This document shows, piece by piece, positions 19,039-29,573 of a DNA stretch of 64,000 bases. Within the stretch, counting starts at the first letter, position 1, and each line of letters begins with the position of its first letter. Location: NCBI GenBank assembly GCA_031253835.1, contig JAIRVP010000069.1, positions 1 through 64,000 on the forward strand, in the 5' to 3' direction. The notes beneath the pieces were generated by a model. That model made no database searches, was not told the origin of the DNA, and was given only the letters and a program-made list of their open reading frames with translations. This DNA comes from Burkholderia sp. (GTDB lineage Bacteria > Pseudomonadota > Gammaproteobacteria > Burkholderiales > Burkholderiaceae). The position numbers and the translations under genes were made by a program.

Positions 19039-20502
19039 ATGGATGCTTCCAGCTTCATCACGTCGCTGCAGACCACGCTAGGCGGATACCTGCCCAAGAT
19101 CGCCGGCGCGATCGGCATCCTGGTGATCGGCTGGCTGATCGCCGTGGTGGTGCGGGCCGGCGCGCTGCGCCTGCTCAACGCGCTGAAGGTCGACAAGCGG
19201 ATCACCGACAGCACCGGCCAGGGCGCGTGCGTCGAGCGCATCATCGCCGGCGGGCTGTTCTGGCTCATACTGCTCGTCACCGCGGTGGGCATTTTCAACG
19301 TGCTCAACCTGTACGCGGTCTCCAATCCGTTCTCGCTGCTCGTCACGCACATCGTCAACTACCTGCCGAACCTGATCGGCGGCGCGGCGCTGACGCTGAT
19401 CGCGTGGCTCATCGCGTCGCTGCTGCGCAGCCTCGCGAACCGCGCGCTGAAGGCCAGCAAGATCGACGACAAGCTGTCCGAAGGCGCCGGCATGCAGCCG
19501 ATGAGCGGCTATCTCGGCGACGTGCTGTTCTGGCTCGTGATCCTGATGTTCCTGCCGGCGATCCTCGCGTCGTTCGCGCTGTCGGGCCTGCTGTCGCCGG
19601 TGCAGGGGATGGTCGACAAGCTGCTCGCGATCGTGCCGAACCTGTTCGCGGCCGCGGTGATCGGCTTCGTCGGCTGGATCGTCGCGCGCGTGCTGCGCGG
19701 CCTCGTGACGAACCTGCTCGTCGCCGCCGGCGCCGATCGCCTCACGCAGCGCCTCGACAGCCCGACGCCCGTGCGCGTGTCGAGCCTGATCGGTACGATC
19801 GTCTACGTGTTCGTGTTCGTGCCGACGCTGATCTCCGCGCTCGACGCGCTGAAGATCGAGGCGATCTCGATCCCCGCGACCAACATGCTGAACCAGTTCC
19901 TCGGCGCGGTACCGGACATCGTCGCGGCGATCGTGATCGTGCTCGTCACGTTCTACTTCGCGCGCTTCGTCGCATCGCTCGCGCAGAAGCTGCTGGAAGC
20001 CGCCGGGGTCGACGGGCTGCCGGCCGTGCTCGGCGTCGAGCGCGTGTTCTCGGGCATCCTGCAGCCGTCGGTGCTGGTCGCGCGGCTGATCGTGTTCTTC
20101 GCGATGCTGTTCGCGTCGGTCGAAGCCGCGAACCGGCTCGGTTTCTCGCAGGTACGCGACGTCGTCACGCTGTTCATCGAATTCGGCGGCCACGTTCTGA
20201 TGGGCGGCGTGATCCTCGTGATCGGCGTGTGGCTCGCGGGCCTCGCGCGCCGCGTGATCGAGCAGGCCGACCGCGAACACAGCGTGCTGTTCGCGCGCAT
20301 CGCGCAATTCGCGATCCTGGGCCTCGTGTTCGCGATGGGGTTGCGTGCGATGGGCATCGCGAACGAGATCGTCCAGCTCGCGTTCGGCCTCGTGCTCGGC
20401 GCGATCGCGGTGGCGGTGGCGCTGTCGTTCGGCCTCGGCGGCCGCGAGGCGGCCGGCAAGCTGCTCGACCGCTGGTTCAACCAGCGCGGCGGCGGTCAGT
20501 AA
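19039..20502 (+). CDS. CmpX-like mechanosensitive-channel-related membrane protein
   Basis: An inner-membrane protein of 487 residues built of repeated conserved transmembrane helices: units with P-K/N-x(2-3)-A-hydrophobic-hhGW at about 18-40, 110-130, 200-220, 290-310 and 385-400. This pattern is the conserved TM helix repeat of the MscS-related group that includes Pseudomonas CmpX. The terminal part, FGLVLGAIAVAVALSFGLGGREAAG, resembles the pore-lining helix and start of an MscS beta-domain, but the beta-domain itself is missing. A GGGAGAAGAA stretch precedes the ATG. Likely role is envelope or osmotic homeostasis. It is apparently monocistronic, with a hairpin right behind it. Confidence 0.85.
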   Translation: MDASSFITSLQTTLGGYLPKIAGAIGILVIGWLIAVVVRAGALRLLNALKVDKRITDSTGQGACVERIIAGGLFWLILLVTAVGIFNVLNLYAVSNPFSLLVTHIVNYLPNLIGGAALTLIAWLIASLLRSLANRALKASKIDDKLSEGAGMQPMSGYLGDVLFWLVILMFLPAILASFALSGLLSPVQGMVDKLLAIVPNLFAAAVIGFVGWIVARVLRGLVTNLLVAAGADRLTQRLDSPTPVRVSSLIGTIVYVFVFVPTLISALDALKIEAISIPATNMLNQFLGAVPDIVAAIVIVLVTFYFARFVASLAQKLLEAAGVDGLPAVLGVERVFSGILQPSVLVARLIVFFAMLFASVEAANRLGFSQVRDVVTLFIEFGGHVLMGGVILVIGVWLAGLARRVIEQADREHSVLFARIAQFAILGLVFAMGLRAMGIANEIVQLAFGLVLGAIAVAVALSFGLGGREAAGKLLDRWFNQRGGGQ

Positions 20503-20511
20503 GTACCGCGC

Positions 20512-20536
20512 ATCCGGCCGCTGCGTGCGGCCGGAT
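20512..20536 (+). terminator. Hairpin behind the CmpX-like gene
   Basis: A perfect 10-bp stem (20512-20521 with 20527-20536) and 5-nt loop, 9 bp after the stop codon. There is no T run, so termination efficiency is uncertain. Confidence 0.5.
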
Positions 20537-20592
20537 CGACGTCGCAACGACCGCGACCGGCGTTTCTGCAAGCGAAACGTCAGCCGCGATCT

Positions 20593-20622
20593 TTGCCGAA
20601 TTTCGATAACACGTCGTTTAAT
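20593..20622 (+). promoter_or_regulatory. Candidate sigma-70 promoter of the ethanolamine permease gene
   Basis: TTGCCG (20593-20598) and TTTAAT (20617-20622) are separated by 18 bp, 67 bp before the eat start. The match is moderate. No -24/-12 motif was found here. Confidence 0.4.
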
Positions 20623-20688
20623 GACTCTCTAGCATCGATTCTCAGTCGCGCTGGCCGGCAGGCCCGGCGCCTTTGAGGAGAGAGTCCG

Positions 20689-22101
20689 ATGAAAGCAGAG
20701 TCGAATGGCCGGCCCGCCGCCGGCGCCAAGTCGTCCGGCCAGCCCGCGCTGCAGCAGACGCTCGGGACCTGGCAACTGTGGGGCATCGCGGTCGGCCTCG
20801 TGATTTCCGGCGAATACTTCGGCTGGAGTTACGGCTGGGCGAGCGCCGGTACGCTGGGCTTCGTCGTCACCGCGCTGTTCGTCGCGGCGATGTACACGAC
20901 CTTCATCTTCAGTTTCACCGAGCTGACGACGTCGATCCCGCACGCGGGCGGCCCGTTCGCGTATGCGCGCCGCGCGTTCGGCCCGACCGGCGGCTATCTC
21001 GCCGGCGCCGCGACGCTCGTCGAGTTCGTGTTCGCGCCGCCCGCGATCGCGCTCGCGATCGGCGCGTACCTGCACGTGCAGTTTCCGGGGCTCGAACCGA
21101 AAAACGCCGCGATGGGTGCGTATCTCGTGTTCATGGCGCTGAACATCGTCGGCGTACAGATCGCCGCGACCTTCGAGCTCGTCGTCACGCTGTTCGCGAT
21201 CTTCGAGCTGCTGGTGTTCATGGGCGTCGTGTCGCCGGGCTTCGCGTGGAGCAACTTCATGAAGGGCGGCTGGTCGGGCGCCGATCATTTCAGCGTGGGC
21301 GCGTTCCACGGGATGTTCGCGGCGATCCCGTTCGCAATCTGGTTCTTCCTCGCGATCGAAGGCGTCGCGATGGCCGCCGAGGAAGCGAAGAACCCGAAGC
21401 GCTCGATCCCGATCGCCTACGTGGCCGGGATCCTGACGCTCGTCACGCTGGCGATCGGCGTGATGGTGTTTGCCGGCGGCGCGGGCGACTGGACCAAGCT
21501 CGCGAACATCAACGACCCGCTGCCGCAGGCGATGAAGTACATCGTCGGTTCGAACAGCGGCTGGATGCACATGCTCGTGTGGCTCGGGCTGTTCGGGCTC
21601 GTCGCGTCGTTCCACGGGATCATCCTCGGTTATTCGCGCCAGATCTTCGCGCTGGCTCGCGAAGGCTACCTGCCGGAGTGGCTCGGGAAGGTGCATCCGC
21701 GCTTCAAGACGCCGCATCGCGCGATTCTCGCGGGCGGCGTGGTCGGGATCGCCGCGATCTACAGCGACGAGCTGATCCAGTTCGGCGGCCAGACGCTCAC
21801 CGCGAACATCGTGACGATGTCGGTGTTCGGCGCGATCGTGATGTATATCGTAAGCATGGCGGCGCTGTTCAAGCTGCGCCGCTCGCAGCCGAACATGGAG
21901 CGGCCGTTCCGCGCGCCGCTGTACCCGTTCTTTCCGGCATTCGCGATCGTTGCGGCCCTGATTTGCCTCGGGACGATGGTGTACTTCAACGGGCTGGTCG
22001 CGCTGGTGTTCGTCGGCTTCCTCGCGCTCGGCTACGCGTACTTCCTCGCGACGCGTTCGCAGCGCGCGAGCGCGCCGGGCGACGCGCTGCTGGAGGAGTG
22101 A
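20689..22101 (+). CDS. eat: Ethanolamine permease (APC superfamily)
   Basis: A 12-helix amino acid/polyamine/organocation permease of 470 residues. Characteristic stretches are LGTWQLWGIAVGLVISGEYFGWSYGW near the N-terminus, IPHAGGPFAYARRAFGP and the AIEGVAMAAEEAKNPKRSIP segment, as in ethanolamine permeases of proteobacteria. It imports ethanolamine for the ammonia-lyase encoded 106 bp downstream. A GAGGAGAGAG ribosome site lies before the ATG. A strong hairpin between eat and eutB probably lowers read-through, so the transporter and lyase may be made at different levels. Confidence 0.93.
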   Translation: MKAESNGRPAAGAKSSGQPALQQTLGTWQLWGIAVGLVISGEYFGWSYGWASAGTLGFVVTALFVAAMYTTFIFSFTELTTSIPHAGGPFAYARRAFGPTGGYLAGAATLVEFVFAPPAIALAIGAYLHVQFPGLEPKNAAMGAYLVFMALNIVGVQIAATFELVVTLFAIFELLVFMGVVSPGFAWSNFMKGGWSGADHFSVGAFHGMFAAIPFAIWFFLAIEGVAMAAEEAKNPKRSIPIAYVAGILTLVTLAIGVMVFAGGAGDWTKLANINDPLPQAMKYIVGSNSGWMHMLVWLGLFGLVASFHGIILGYSRQIFALAREGYLPEWLGKVHPRFKTPHRAILAGGVVGIAAIYSDELIQFGGQTLTANIVTMSVFGAIVMYIVSMAALFKLRRSQPNMERPFRAPLYPFFPAFAIVAALICLGTMVYFNGLVALVFVGFLALGYAYFLATRSQRASAPGDALLEE

Positions 22102-22144
22102 GCAAGATGAAGGTGAAAGTGGCAGGCCGTTTCTGACGGCATCC

Positions 22145-22179
22145 GGCGCGCCCGTCGAACGGGCGCGCCGTCGGCTTTT
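22145..22179 (+). terminator. Strong hairpin between eat and eutB
   Basis: A perfect 11-bp GC-rich stem (22145-22155 with 22159-22169), 3-nt loop and a CTTTT tail. It could be a terminator or attenuator inside the eat-eutBC unit. A 9-residue ORF, MKVKVAGRF (22107-22136), lies just in front of it. Confidence 0.65.
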
Positions 22180-22207
22180 GGTTAGGATAGGCAAGGAGGT
22201 TCGCACG

Positions 22208-23605
22208 ATGTCCTACACGGAGACGATCGGTCCGCGCACGTACCGCTTCGCGGACCTGAAGACGCTGCTCGCGAAGGCGAGCCCGCTGCGTTCCGGCGAC
22301 CAGCTCGCCGGCGTCGCGGCGGCGAGCGAGGAGGAGCGCGTCGCCGCGAAGATCGCGCTCGCGGGCGTGCCGCTGAAGGCGTTCCTGAACGAAGCGGTGA
22401 TCCCGTATGAAGACGACGAGGTCACGCGCCTCATCATCGACGATCACGACGCGCAGGCGTTCGCCGAAATCTCGCACCTCACCGTCGGCGATTTCCGCAA
22501 CTGGCTGCTGTCGCCCGCGGCCGACGGCGCGGCGCTCGAACGGATCGCGCCGGGCCTCACGCCCGAGATGGTCGCGGCCGTGTCGAAGCTGATGCGCAAC
22601 CAGGACCTGATCGCGGCCGCGCGCAAGCGCCGCGTCGTCACGCGCTTTCGCAACACGGTCGGGTTGGCCGGCCGGATGTCGGTGCGGCTGCAGCCGAACC
22701 ACCCGACCGACGACGTGAAGGGGATCGCCGCGTCGATGCTCGACGGGCTGATGTACGGCTGCGGCGACGCGATGATCGGCATCAACCCGGCCACCGACAG
22801 CCTCGCGGCGATCGTGAAGCTGCTCGCGATGATCGACGGGTTCCGCGAACGCTACGGCGTGCCGACGCAGTCGTGCGTGCTCACGCACGTGACGAACACG
22901 ATCGCGGCGATCGAGAAGGGCGCGCCGGTCGACCTCGTGTTCCAGTCGATCGCGGGCACCGAGAAGGCGAACGCGAGCTTCGGGATCTCGCTCGCGCTGC
23001 TCGGCGAAGCGCACGGTGCCGCGCTGTCGCTGAAGCGCGGCACCGTCGGCAACAACCTGATGTACTTCGAGACGGGCCAGGGCAGCGCGCTGTCGGCGAA
23101 CGCGCACTTCGGCGTCGACCAGCAGACCTGCGAAGTGCGCGCGTATGCGGTCGCACGCAAGTTCGAGCCGTTCCTCGTGAACACGGTGGTCGGCTTCATC
23201 GGCCCCGAATACCTGTACGACGGCAAGCAGATCATTCGCGCGGGGCTCGAGGATCACTTCTGCGGAAAGCTGCTCGGCGTGCCGATGGGCTGCGACATCT
23301 GCTACACGAACCACGCGGAAGCCGACCAGGACGACATGGACACGCTGCTGACGCTGCTCGGTGCGGCCGGCATCAACTTCATCATGGGGATTCCGGGTGC
23401 GGACGACGTGATGCTGAACTACCAGAGCACGTCGTTCCACGACCAGCTCTACGTGCGCGAGGTGCTCGGCTTGCGCCGCGCGCCGGAATTCGAGGAATGG
23501 CTGGAGACGATGGAGATCGCCGACGCGCATGGCGTGCTGCGCGCGGCGACGTCGCGCGTGCCGCTGCTCGCGGGCGCGAACGACTGGATGGGGATTTCGG
23601 CATGA
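22208..23605 (+). CDS. eutB: Ethanolamine ammonia-lyase, large (catalytic) subunit
   Basis: The large subunit of adenosylcobalamin-dependent ethanolamine ammonia-lyase, which splits ethanolamine to acetaldehyde and ammonia. It has 465 residues (E. coli EutB about 453). Family blocks include KLMRNQDLI, RFRNTVGLAGRMSVRLQPNHPTDD, GINPATDS, ETGQGSALSANAHFGVDQQTCE and GIPGADDVMLNYQSTSFHD. The ATG at 22208 follows an AAGGAGG ribosome site; an earlier GTG at 22178 is inside the hairpin and unlikely. Its stop overlaps the eutC start (ATGA), coupling subunit synthesis. No reactivase EutA is encoded here. Confidence 0.97.
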   Translation: MSYTETIGPRTYRFADLKTLLAKASPLRSGDQLAGVAAASEEERVAAKIALAGVPLKAFLNEAVIPYEDDEVTRLIIDDHDAQAFAEISHLTVGDFRNWLLSPAADGAALERIAPGLTPEMVAAVSKLMRNQDLIAAARKRRVVTRFRNTVGLAGRMSVRLQPNHPTDDVKGIAASMLDGLMYGCGDAMIGINPATDSLAAIVKLLAMIDGFRERYGVPTQSCVLTHVTNTIAAIEKGAPVDLVFQSIAGTEKANASFGISLALLGEAHGAALSLKRGTVGNNLMYFETGQGSALSANAHFGVDQQTCEVRAYAVARKFEPFLVNTVVGFIGPEYLYDGKQIIRAGLEDHFCGKLLGVPMGCDICYTNHAEADQDDMDTLLTLLGAAGINFIMGIPGADDVMLNYQSTSFHDQLYVREVLGLRRAPEFEEWLETMEIADAHGVLRAATSRVPLLAGANDWMGISA

Positions 23606-24396
23606 GCGACGCCGTCGAAAAGAACCCGTGGGCGCAGCTGAAGTCGTTCACGAACGCGCGGATCGCGCTCGGCCGTGCGGGCAACAGCCTGCCGACCGCG
23701 CCGCTGCTCGCGTTCAACCTGTCGCATGCGCAGGCGCGCGACGCGGTGCACCAGCCGCTCGATAGCGACGCGCTGCGGCGCGAGCTCGATGCAGCCGGCT
23801 TCGCGACGCTCGGCGTGCAGAGCGCGGCGCCCGACCGCCAGCATTACCTGCGCCGGCCCGATCTCGGCCGCAAGCTGTCCGACGAAGGGCGCGCGCTGCT
23901 GGCGGCGCACGGCGGCGCGGTGAGCGGCGACGGACCCGACGTCGTGTTCGTGGTCGGCGACGGGCTGTCGGCGTTCGCGGCCGCCAAGCAGGCACTGCCG
24001 CTGCTGCAGGCGGTGCGGCCGCGGCTCGACGCGGACGGCTGGCGCGTCGGCCCGGTGGTGGTCGCGACGCAGGCGCGTGTCGCGCTCGGCGACGAGATCG
24101 GCGAGCTGCTGCGCGCGAAGGTCGTCGCGATGCTGATCGGCGAACGGCCGGGGCTCAGCTCGCCGGACAGCCTCGGCGTGTACCTGACGTGGGCGCCAAA
24201 GGTCGGCTGTCACGACGCGCTGCGCAACTGCATCTCGAACGTGCGGCCCGAAGGGCTGCCGCATGCGGCAGCCGCGCACAAGCTGCATTACCTGATGACG
24301 CACGCGCGCCGGCTCGGGCTGACGGGCGTCGGGCTGAAGGACGACAGCGACGCGCTGCTGCCGCCGGCGGACGCCGGGCGGATCGGGGCCGCGTGA
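23602..24396 (+). CDS. eutC: Ethanolamine ammonia-lyase, small subunit
   Basis: The small subunit needed with EutB for coenzyme B12 binding, 264 residues. Family blocks: NPWAQLKSFTNARIALGRAG, FNLSHAQARDAVH, SRAxDRxxYLRRPDLGR-like APDRQHYLRRPDLGR, DVVFVVGDGLSA, and PKVGCHDALRNCISNVRPEGL. It begins in an ATGA overlap with eutB. It ends exactly where the convergent LysR gene ends, with no spacer bases between the two stop codons. A cytosolic enzyme without a targeting peptide for a microcompartment is consistent with the lack of shell genes. Confidence 0.96.
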   Translation: MSDAVEKNPWAQLKSFTNARIALGRAGNSLPTAPLLAFNLSHAQARDAVHQPLDSDALRRELDAAGFATLGVQSAAPDRQHYLRRPDLGRKLSDEGRALLAAHGGAVSGDGPDVVFVVGDGLSAFAAAKQALPLLQAVRPRLDADGWRVGPVVVATQARVALGDEIGELLRAKVVAMLIGERPGLSSPDSLGVYLTWAPKVGCHDALRNCISNVRPEGLPHAAAAHKLHYLMTHARRLGLTGVGLKDDSDALLPPADAGRIGAA

Positions 24397-25281
24397 CTAC
24401 CTGAACAGCCGCTCGCACAGGAAATCGACGAGCACGCGTAACTTCGGCGACAGCTGCCGGCTCGACGGCCATACGATCGAGAACTGCCCCGGCGCGATCC
24501 GGTAGTCGTCGAGCACGGTGACGAGCGCGCCCTGCTCGAGCGCGTCGCGTGCGAGGAAGTCGGGCATGTAGCCGATGCCGAGCCCCGAGAGCACGGTGCC
24601 GCGCAGCGCTTCCATGTTGTTGCAGGTCATCGCGGTGCGCAGCTTCAACGGCGTGCCGTCGTCGGCCGCGAGCGCCCAGTCCTGCAGCTTGCCGGTGGTC
24701 GGGAAGCAGTAGCGCACGCAGTCGTGCGCTTCGAGGTCGCGCGGCGTGCGCGGCGTGCCGGCCTGCGCGAGATACGCGGGCGTCGCGCACAGCACGAACG
24801 CGAACGGGCCGAGCCGCCGCGACATCAGGCTCGAATCCGACAGCGGGCCGCTGCGGATCACCGCATCGAACCCGCCTTCGACGACGTCGACCATCCGGTC
24901 GTTGAAATCGAGATCGAGCTCGACGTCCGGATAGCGTTGCCGGAACTCGGGCAGCACGGGCAGCAGGAAGCGGTAGCCGATCACCGGCAGGCTCACGCGC
25001 AATTTGCCGCGCGGGCGCTGCGCGGAGGCCGTCACGGTCGCCTCCGCATCGCGGAAATCCTCGAGGATCCGCTGGCAGCGTTCGTAGAAGTGCCGACCTT
25101 CTTCGGTCAGCGTGACGCGTCGCGTCGTGCGGTTGAACAGCCGCACGCCGAGCGACTGTTCGAGCTTCGCGATCGTCTTGCCGACCGCCGATGCCGAGAT
25201 GCCGAGCGTGCGGCCGGCCGCGACGAAGCTCAGCGCTTCGGCGGTGCGGACGAACGCGACGATGCCGGTGAGGTTTTCCAT
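24397..25281 (-). CDS. LysR family transcriptional regulator
   Basis: A 294-residue LysR regulator. The N-terminal winged HTH covers about 1-60 (FVRTAEALSFVAAGRTLGISASAVGKTIAKLEQSLGVRLFNRTTR); the effector-binding domain follows from about residue 90. It belongs to the CrgA-like subgroup (GKLRVSLPVIGYRFLLPVLPEF). The ATG at 25281 was chosen because the HTH follows immediately. It is divergent from a DHA2 MFS exporter gene with a palindrome between, so it likely controls that exporter rather than eutBC, whose 3' end it abuts tail to tail. Confidence 0.88.
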   Translation of the reverse strand: MENLTGIVAFVRTAEALSFVAAGRTLGISASAVGKTIAKLEQSLGVRLFNRTTRRVTLTEEGRHFYERCQRILEDFRDAEATVTASAQRPRGKLRVSLPVIGYRFLLPVLPEFRQRYPDVELDLDFNDRMVDVVEGGFDAVIRSGPLSDSSLMSRRLGPFAFVLCATPAYLAQAGTPRTPRDLEAHDCVRYCFPTTGKLQDWALAADDGTPLKLRTAMTCNNMEALRGTVLSGLGIGYMPDFLARDALEQGALVTVLDDYRIAPGQFSIVWPSSRQLSPKLRVLVDFLCERLFR

Positions 25282-25335
25282 CGAATCGAAGGACGTGCGC
25301 CGACGCACGCGGCCAAGGGAATTGCGGAATTTTAG

Positions 25336-25350
25336 TCCGTTATATACGGA
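25336..25350. promoter_or_regulatory. Palindrome between LysR and MFS genes
   Basis: A perfect TCCGT-TATAT-ACGGA palindrome lies in the 152-bp divergent gap. It is a likely LysR-type binding site or overlaps the divergent promoters; binding is inferred. Confidence 0.5.
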
Positions 25351-25433
25351 ACTTCGCGTGGTTTTTCGTGGATTGAATCGGATTTATCTTCTGTCGCTCT
25401 GACGGCGCATCCGCGCCGGCTTTTCGAGGAGCG

Positions 25434-27032
25434 ATGATGGATCACCCTGTTTCAGCCGTTTCGGCCCAGTCGGCGCGCCGGCGCGCATGGGTGCTGGCCG
25501 CCGTGTGCATGGCGGCCGTCGCGCTGCCGCTGTCGTTTTCGGGCGGCGCGGTCGCGACGCCGGCGATCGGCCGCGACCTGCACGGCAGCCCGGTCGCGAT
25601 GAACTGGATCACCAACGCGTTCATGCTCGCGTTCGGCAGCTTCCTGATGGCGTCGGGCGCGCTTGCCGACCAGTTCGGCCGCAAGCGCCTGTTCGCGATC
25701 GGCGTCGGCGGCTTCACGCTGATGTCGGTCGCGCTCGCGTTCGCGCCGTCGATGCTCGCGGTCGACCTGCTGCGCGCCGCGCAAGGGCTCGCGGCGGCCG
25801 CGGCGCTGGCCGGCGGCACGGCTGCGCTCGCGCAGGAGTTCGACGGCGCGGCGCGCACGCGTGCGTTCAGCCTGCTCGGCACGACTTTCGGCATCGGGCT
25901 CGCGTTCGGGCCCGTGCTGGCCGGCGGCCTGATCGGGCATTACGGCTGGCGCGCGATCTTCGTGACGAGCGCGGTGGCCGGCGTGCTGTCGCTGGTGTTC
26001 GGGCTGCCGCGCATGCACGAGTCGCGCGACCCGCATGCGACGGGGCTCGACTGGCCCGGCACGGCGGCATTCACCACTGCGCTGACGCTGTTCACGTTCG
26101 GCGTGATCGAAGCGCCCGCACGCGGCTGGTCGAGCGCGCTCGTGATCGCGCTGCTGGCCGGCGCGGCGCTCGGCGCCGGTGCGTTCGTGATGATCGAGAC
26201 GCGCGTCGCGCGGCCGATGCTCGACCTGTCGCTGTTCCGCATCGCGCGCTTCGTCGGCGTGCAGGTGCTGCCGGTGTCGACCTGCTGCTGCTACATCGTG
26301 CTGCTCGTCGTGCTGCCGCTGCGCTTCATCGGCATCGACGGTTTCAGCGAGATCGACGCCGGCTGGCTGATGCTCGCGATTTCTGCGCCGATGCTGGTCG
26401 TGCCGTTCGTCGCGGCGACGCTCACGCGCTGGCTGTCGGCCGGTGTGATCTCGGGGCTCGGGCTCCTCGTCGCGGCGGCCGGGCTCGTGTGGCTCGGCAT
26501 CGCGCTGCGCGGCGGCGCAGGGCCCGCGGCGATCGCGCCGATGCTCGCGATCGGCGTCGGCGCCGGCATGCCGTGGGGGCTGATGGACGGGCTGTCGGTG
26601 AGCGTCGTGCCGAAGGAGCGCGCGGGGATGGCGACGGGGATCTTCAGCACGACGCGCGTGGCCGGCGAGGGGATCGCGCTGGCGATCGTCGGCGCGGTGC
26701 TGGCCGCGCTCGCGCGGACGGGGCTCGGGCAGGCGGCGGGCGCGGCCGGCACGCCGGACGCGACGCTGCGGGCGGCCGCGCGGCTCGCGACCGGCGATCT
26801 CGCGGGGGCGGCTGCCGTGTTGCCGGGTGTCGGGCACGCGGCGTTGATCGCGAGCTACACGCATGCGTTCGACCGGCTGCTGACCGGGCTGGCCGTCGTC
26901 ACCGTGCTGTGCGCGGGCGTGGTGTTCGTGTTTCTCGGCGGGCGGGCCGCGGCGGCTGAAGCGGGTGAAGGTGCCGACGCACCGGTGCGCAGCCGGATCG
27001 AACCGGCCTGCGCGGAGACGCACGGGCGTTGA
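25434..27032 (+). CDS. MFS transporter, DHA2 (14-TM, EmrB/QacA-like) family
   Basis: A proton-coupled exporter of about 532 residues with 14 predicted membrane segments. Motif A appears as GALADQFGRKRLF near residue 83, and motif C-like GIGLAFGPVLAGGLIGHYGWRAIF near 155, both marking drug:H+ antiporters. The start is ambiguous between adjacent ATG codons at 25434 and 25437 behind GAGGAGCG. It is divergently transcribed from the LysR gene, the usual arrangement for a regulator and its exporter. The substrate is unknown. The C-terminal tail after the last helix is polar and Ala/Glu-rich. Confidence 0.88.
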   Translation: MMDHPVSAVSAQSARRRAWVLAAVCMAAVALPLSFSGGAVATPAIGRDLHGSPVAMNWITNAFMLAFGSFLMASGALADQFGRKRLFAIGVGGFTLMSVALAFAPSMLAVDLLRAAQGLAAAAALAGGTAALAQEFDGAARTRAFSLLGTTFGIGLAFGPVLAGGLIGHYGWRAIFVTSAVAGVLSLVFGLPRMHESRDPHATGLDWPGTAAFTTALTLFTFGVIEAPARGWSSALVIALLAGAALGAGAFVMIETRVARPMLDLSLFRIARFVGVQVLPVSTCCCYIVLLVVLPLRFIGIDGFSEIDAGWLMLAISAPMLVVPFVAATLTRWLSAGVISGLGLLVAAAGLVWLGIALRGGAGPAAIAPMLAIGVGAGMPWGLMDGLSVSVVPKERAGMATGIFSTTRVAGEGIALAIVGAVLAALARTGLGQAAGAAGTPDATLRAAARLATGDLAGAAAVLPGVGHAALIASYTHAFDRLLTGLAVVTVLCAGVVFVFLGGRAAAAEAGEGADAPVRSRIEPACAETHGR

Positions 27033-27117
27033 GCGTTGCGTCGCTGCGCATGGGCGCGCTGAGCATCCCGGCCGGCGTGCCTGCGTATTCCGTCGCTATC
27101 GACTCACGCGCAATGCG

Positions 27118-27546
27118 TCACGCGAGCACCAGCGGCGGCAGCGCCGCATCGGCCCGCGCCTGCGCCCGTTCCACATCGATCACCACGTAGCGCCGCGCAT
27201 CGGGCCACAGGTGCGCACGGCTTTGCGCATCCTCGTCGAGCGTCGCGCGGCCCTGCACGAGCCAGGTCGTCTGCCGCACGAAATCGACGAACAGCAGCGC
27301 GATCGCGGGATTCACGAGCAGGTTGCCGATCGTGTTGAACAGGTTGTTGCCCGCGAAGTCGGGCAGCACGAGCGTGCGGCGGTCGGGCAGGTGGACGAGC
27401 GGCTCGAACGAGCCGTCGCCGCGCGGCTGGCGGCCGCGGTACGAGCAGTCGCTGTTGCCGGCCGCGTCGGCGGTCGCGACGATCAGGAATGCCTGCTCGC
27501 GGATGAACGCGATGGCGTCGTCGGTCAGCGGGCCCGGGTCGTTCAT
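27118..27546 (-). CDS. Pyridoxamine-5'-phosphate-oxidase-fold flavin-binding protein (first of two)
   Basis: A 142-residue protein of the PPOX-like split-barrel fold. It carries FLIVATADAAGNSDCSYRG, the strand/loop VLPDFAGNNLFNTIGNLLVNPAIALLFVDF and QGRATL, as in the general-stress and MSMEG-type FMN or F420 binding proteins. The ATG at 27546 starts the fold; further upstream in-frame sequence shows no homology. It shares LLFVDFVR and GRATL with the protein at 29574-30119, so the two are probably paralogues flanking the aldehyde dehydrogenase. Function is unknown; flavin or haem binding is likely. Confidence 0.75.
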   Translation of the reverse strand: MNDPGPLTDDAIAFIREQAFLIVATADAAGNSDCSYRGRQPRGDGSFEPLVHLPDRRTLVLPDFAGNNLFNTIGNLLVNPAIALLFVDFVRQTTWLVQGRATLDEDAQSRAHLWPDARRYVVIDVERAQARADAALPPLVLA

Positions 27547-27867
27547 GGTGTCGGTCGGCGCGAATGCCGTTGCGTGTCGATCCGCGATCCGCACGCAAGC
27601 GACATGCCACGCGTTGTTGCCCGCACCCGCGTGCAACGTCGTGCTGCGCACTGTGGAAATTTCGAACACCGGCCACGCCGCTGCGCAATCTCGGTGTTCA
27701 GAATCGGCGCACCCGTCGTGCTGCGCACGCGAACACCGCACGGTGCGCACGCGGGCCGGCCGCGATCGACGGGCGCCCGTCCTGTTTGGCACGCATGTTG
27801 CGTAAACGGGTGCAGCGCATTCCAACCGGCGCTGTACTCACACAAGCACGATGAACAGGAGACATGT
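27547..27867. other. Divergent intergenic region with sigma-54 promoter
   Basis: This 321-bp gap separates the minus-strand PPOX-like gene from the aldehyde dehydrogenase gene. Apart from the -24/-12 element at 27787-27801 no coding or structural element is supported. The stretch between 27600 and 27780 is the expected place for enhancer sites of a sigma-54 activator. Confidence 0.6.
27787..27801 (+). promoter_or_regulatory. Sigma-54 (-24/-12) promoter of the aldehyde dehydrogenase gene
   Basis: TGGCACG-CATG-TTGC matches the RpoN consensus (TGGCACG-N4-TTGC) completely, with exactly 10 bp between the invariant GG (27788-27789) and GC (27800-27801). It lies 66 bp before the ATG. Transcription should start near 27813. 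Confidence 0.85.
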
Positions 27868-29394
<1,527 letters not shown>

Positions 29395-29410
29395 TCGCCG
29401 AAGCGGGCGC

Positions 29411-29505
29411 GAAGCGCCGGGGCCGGTCGGTCCCGGTGCTTCATCCCGTTCGATCCCGATATTCGACGCCCGGCGCGGGCCGCGTTTTTTATCGGCCCGC
29501 GCCGG
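29411..29505 (+). terminator. Two hairpins behind the aldehyde dehydrogenase gene
   Basis: The first pairs 29411-29421 with 29432-29442 (one G-U pair). The second is a perfect 12-bp stem (29470-29481 with 29494-29505) with six T in its loop. Either could end the exaC transcript. Confidence 0.5.
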
Positions 29506-29573
29506 AAACGATACCGGCGGCCGCGTGCTCGCGGCGGCACGGTGCGCCGATGCGTGCGACAACAACAACCAGC

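Noticed and set aside
20503..20688. A cobalamin riboswitch before the ethanolamine genes
   Set aside because: EutBC needs B12, but no B12-box or the expected long leader is visible; the region is short and holds only a hairpin and a weak promoter.
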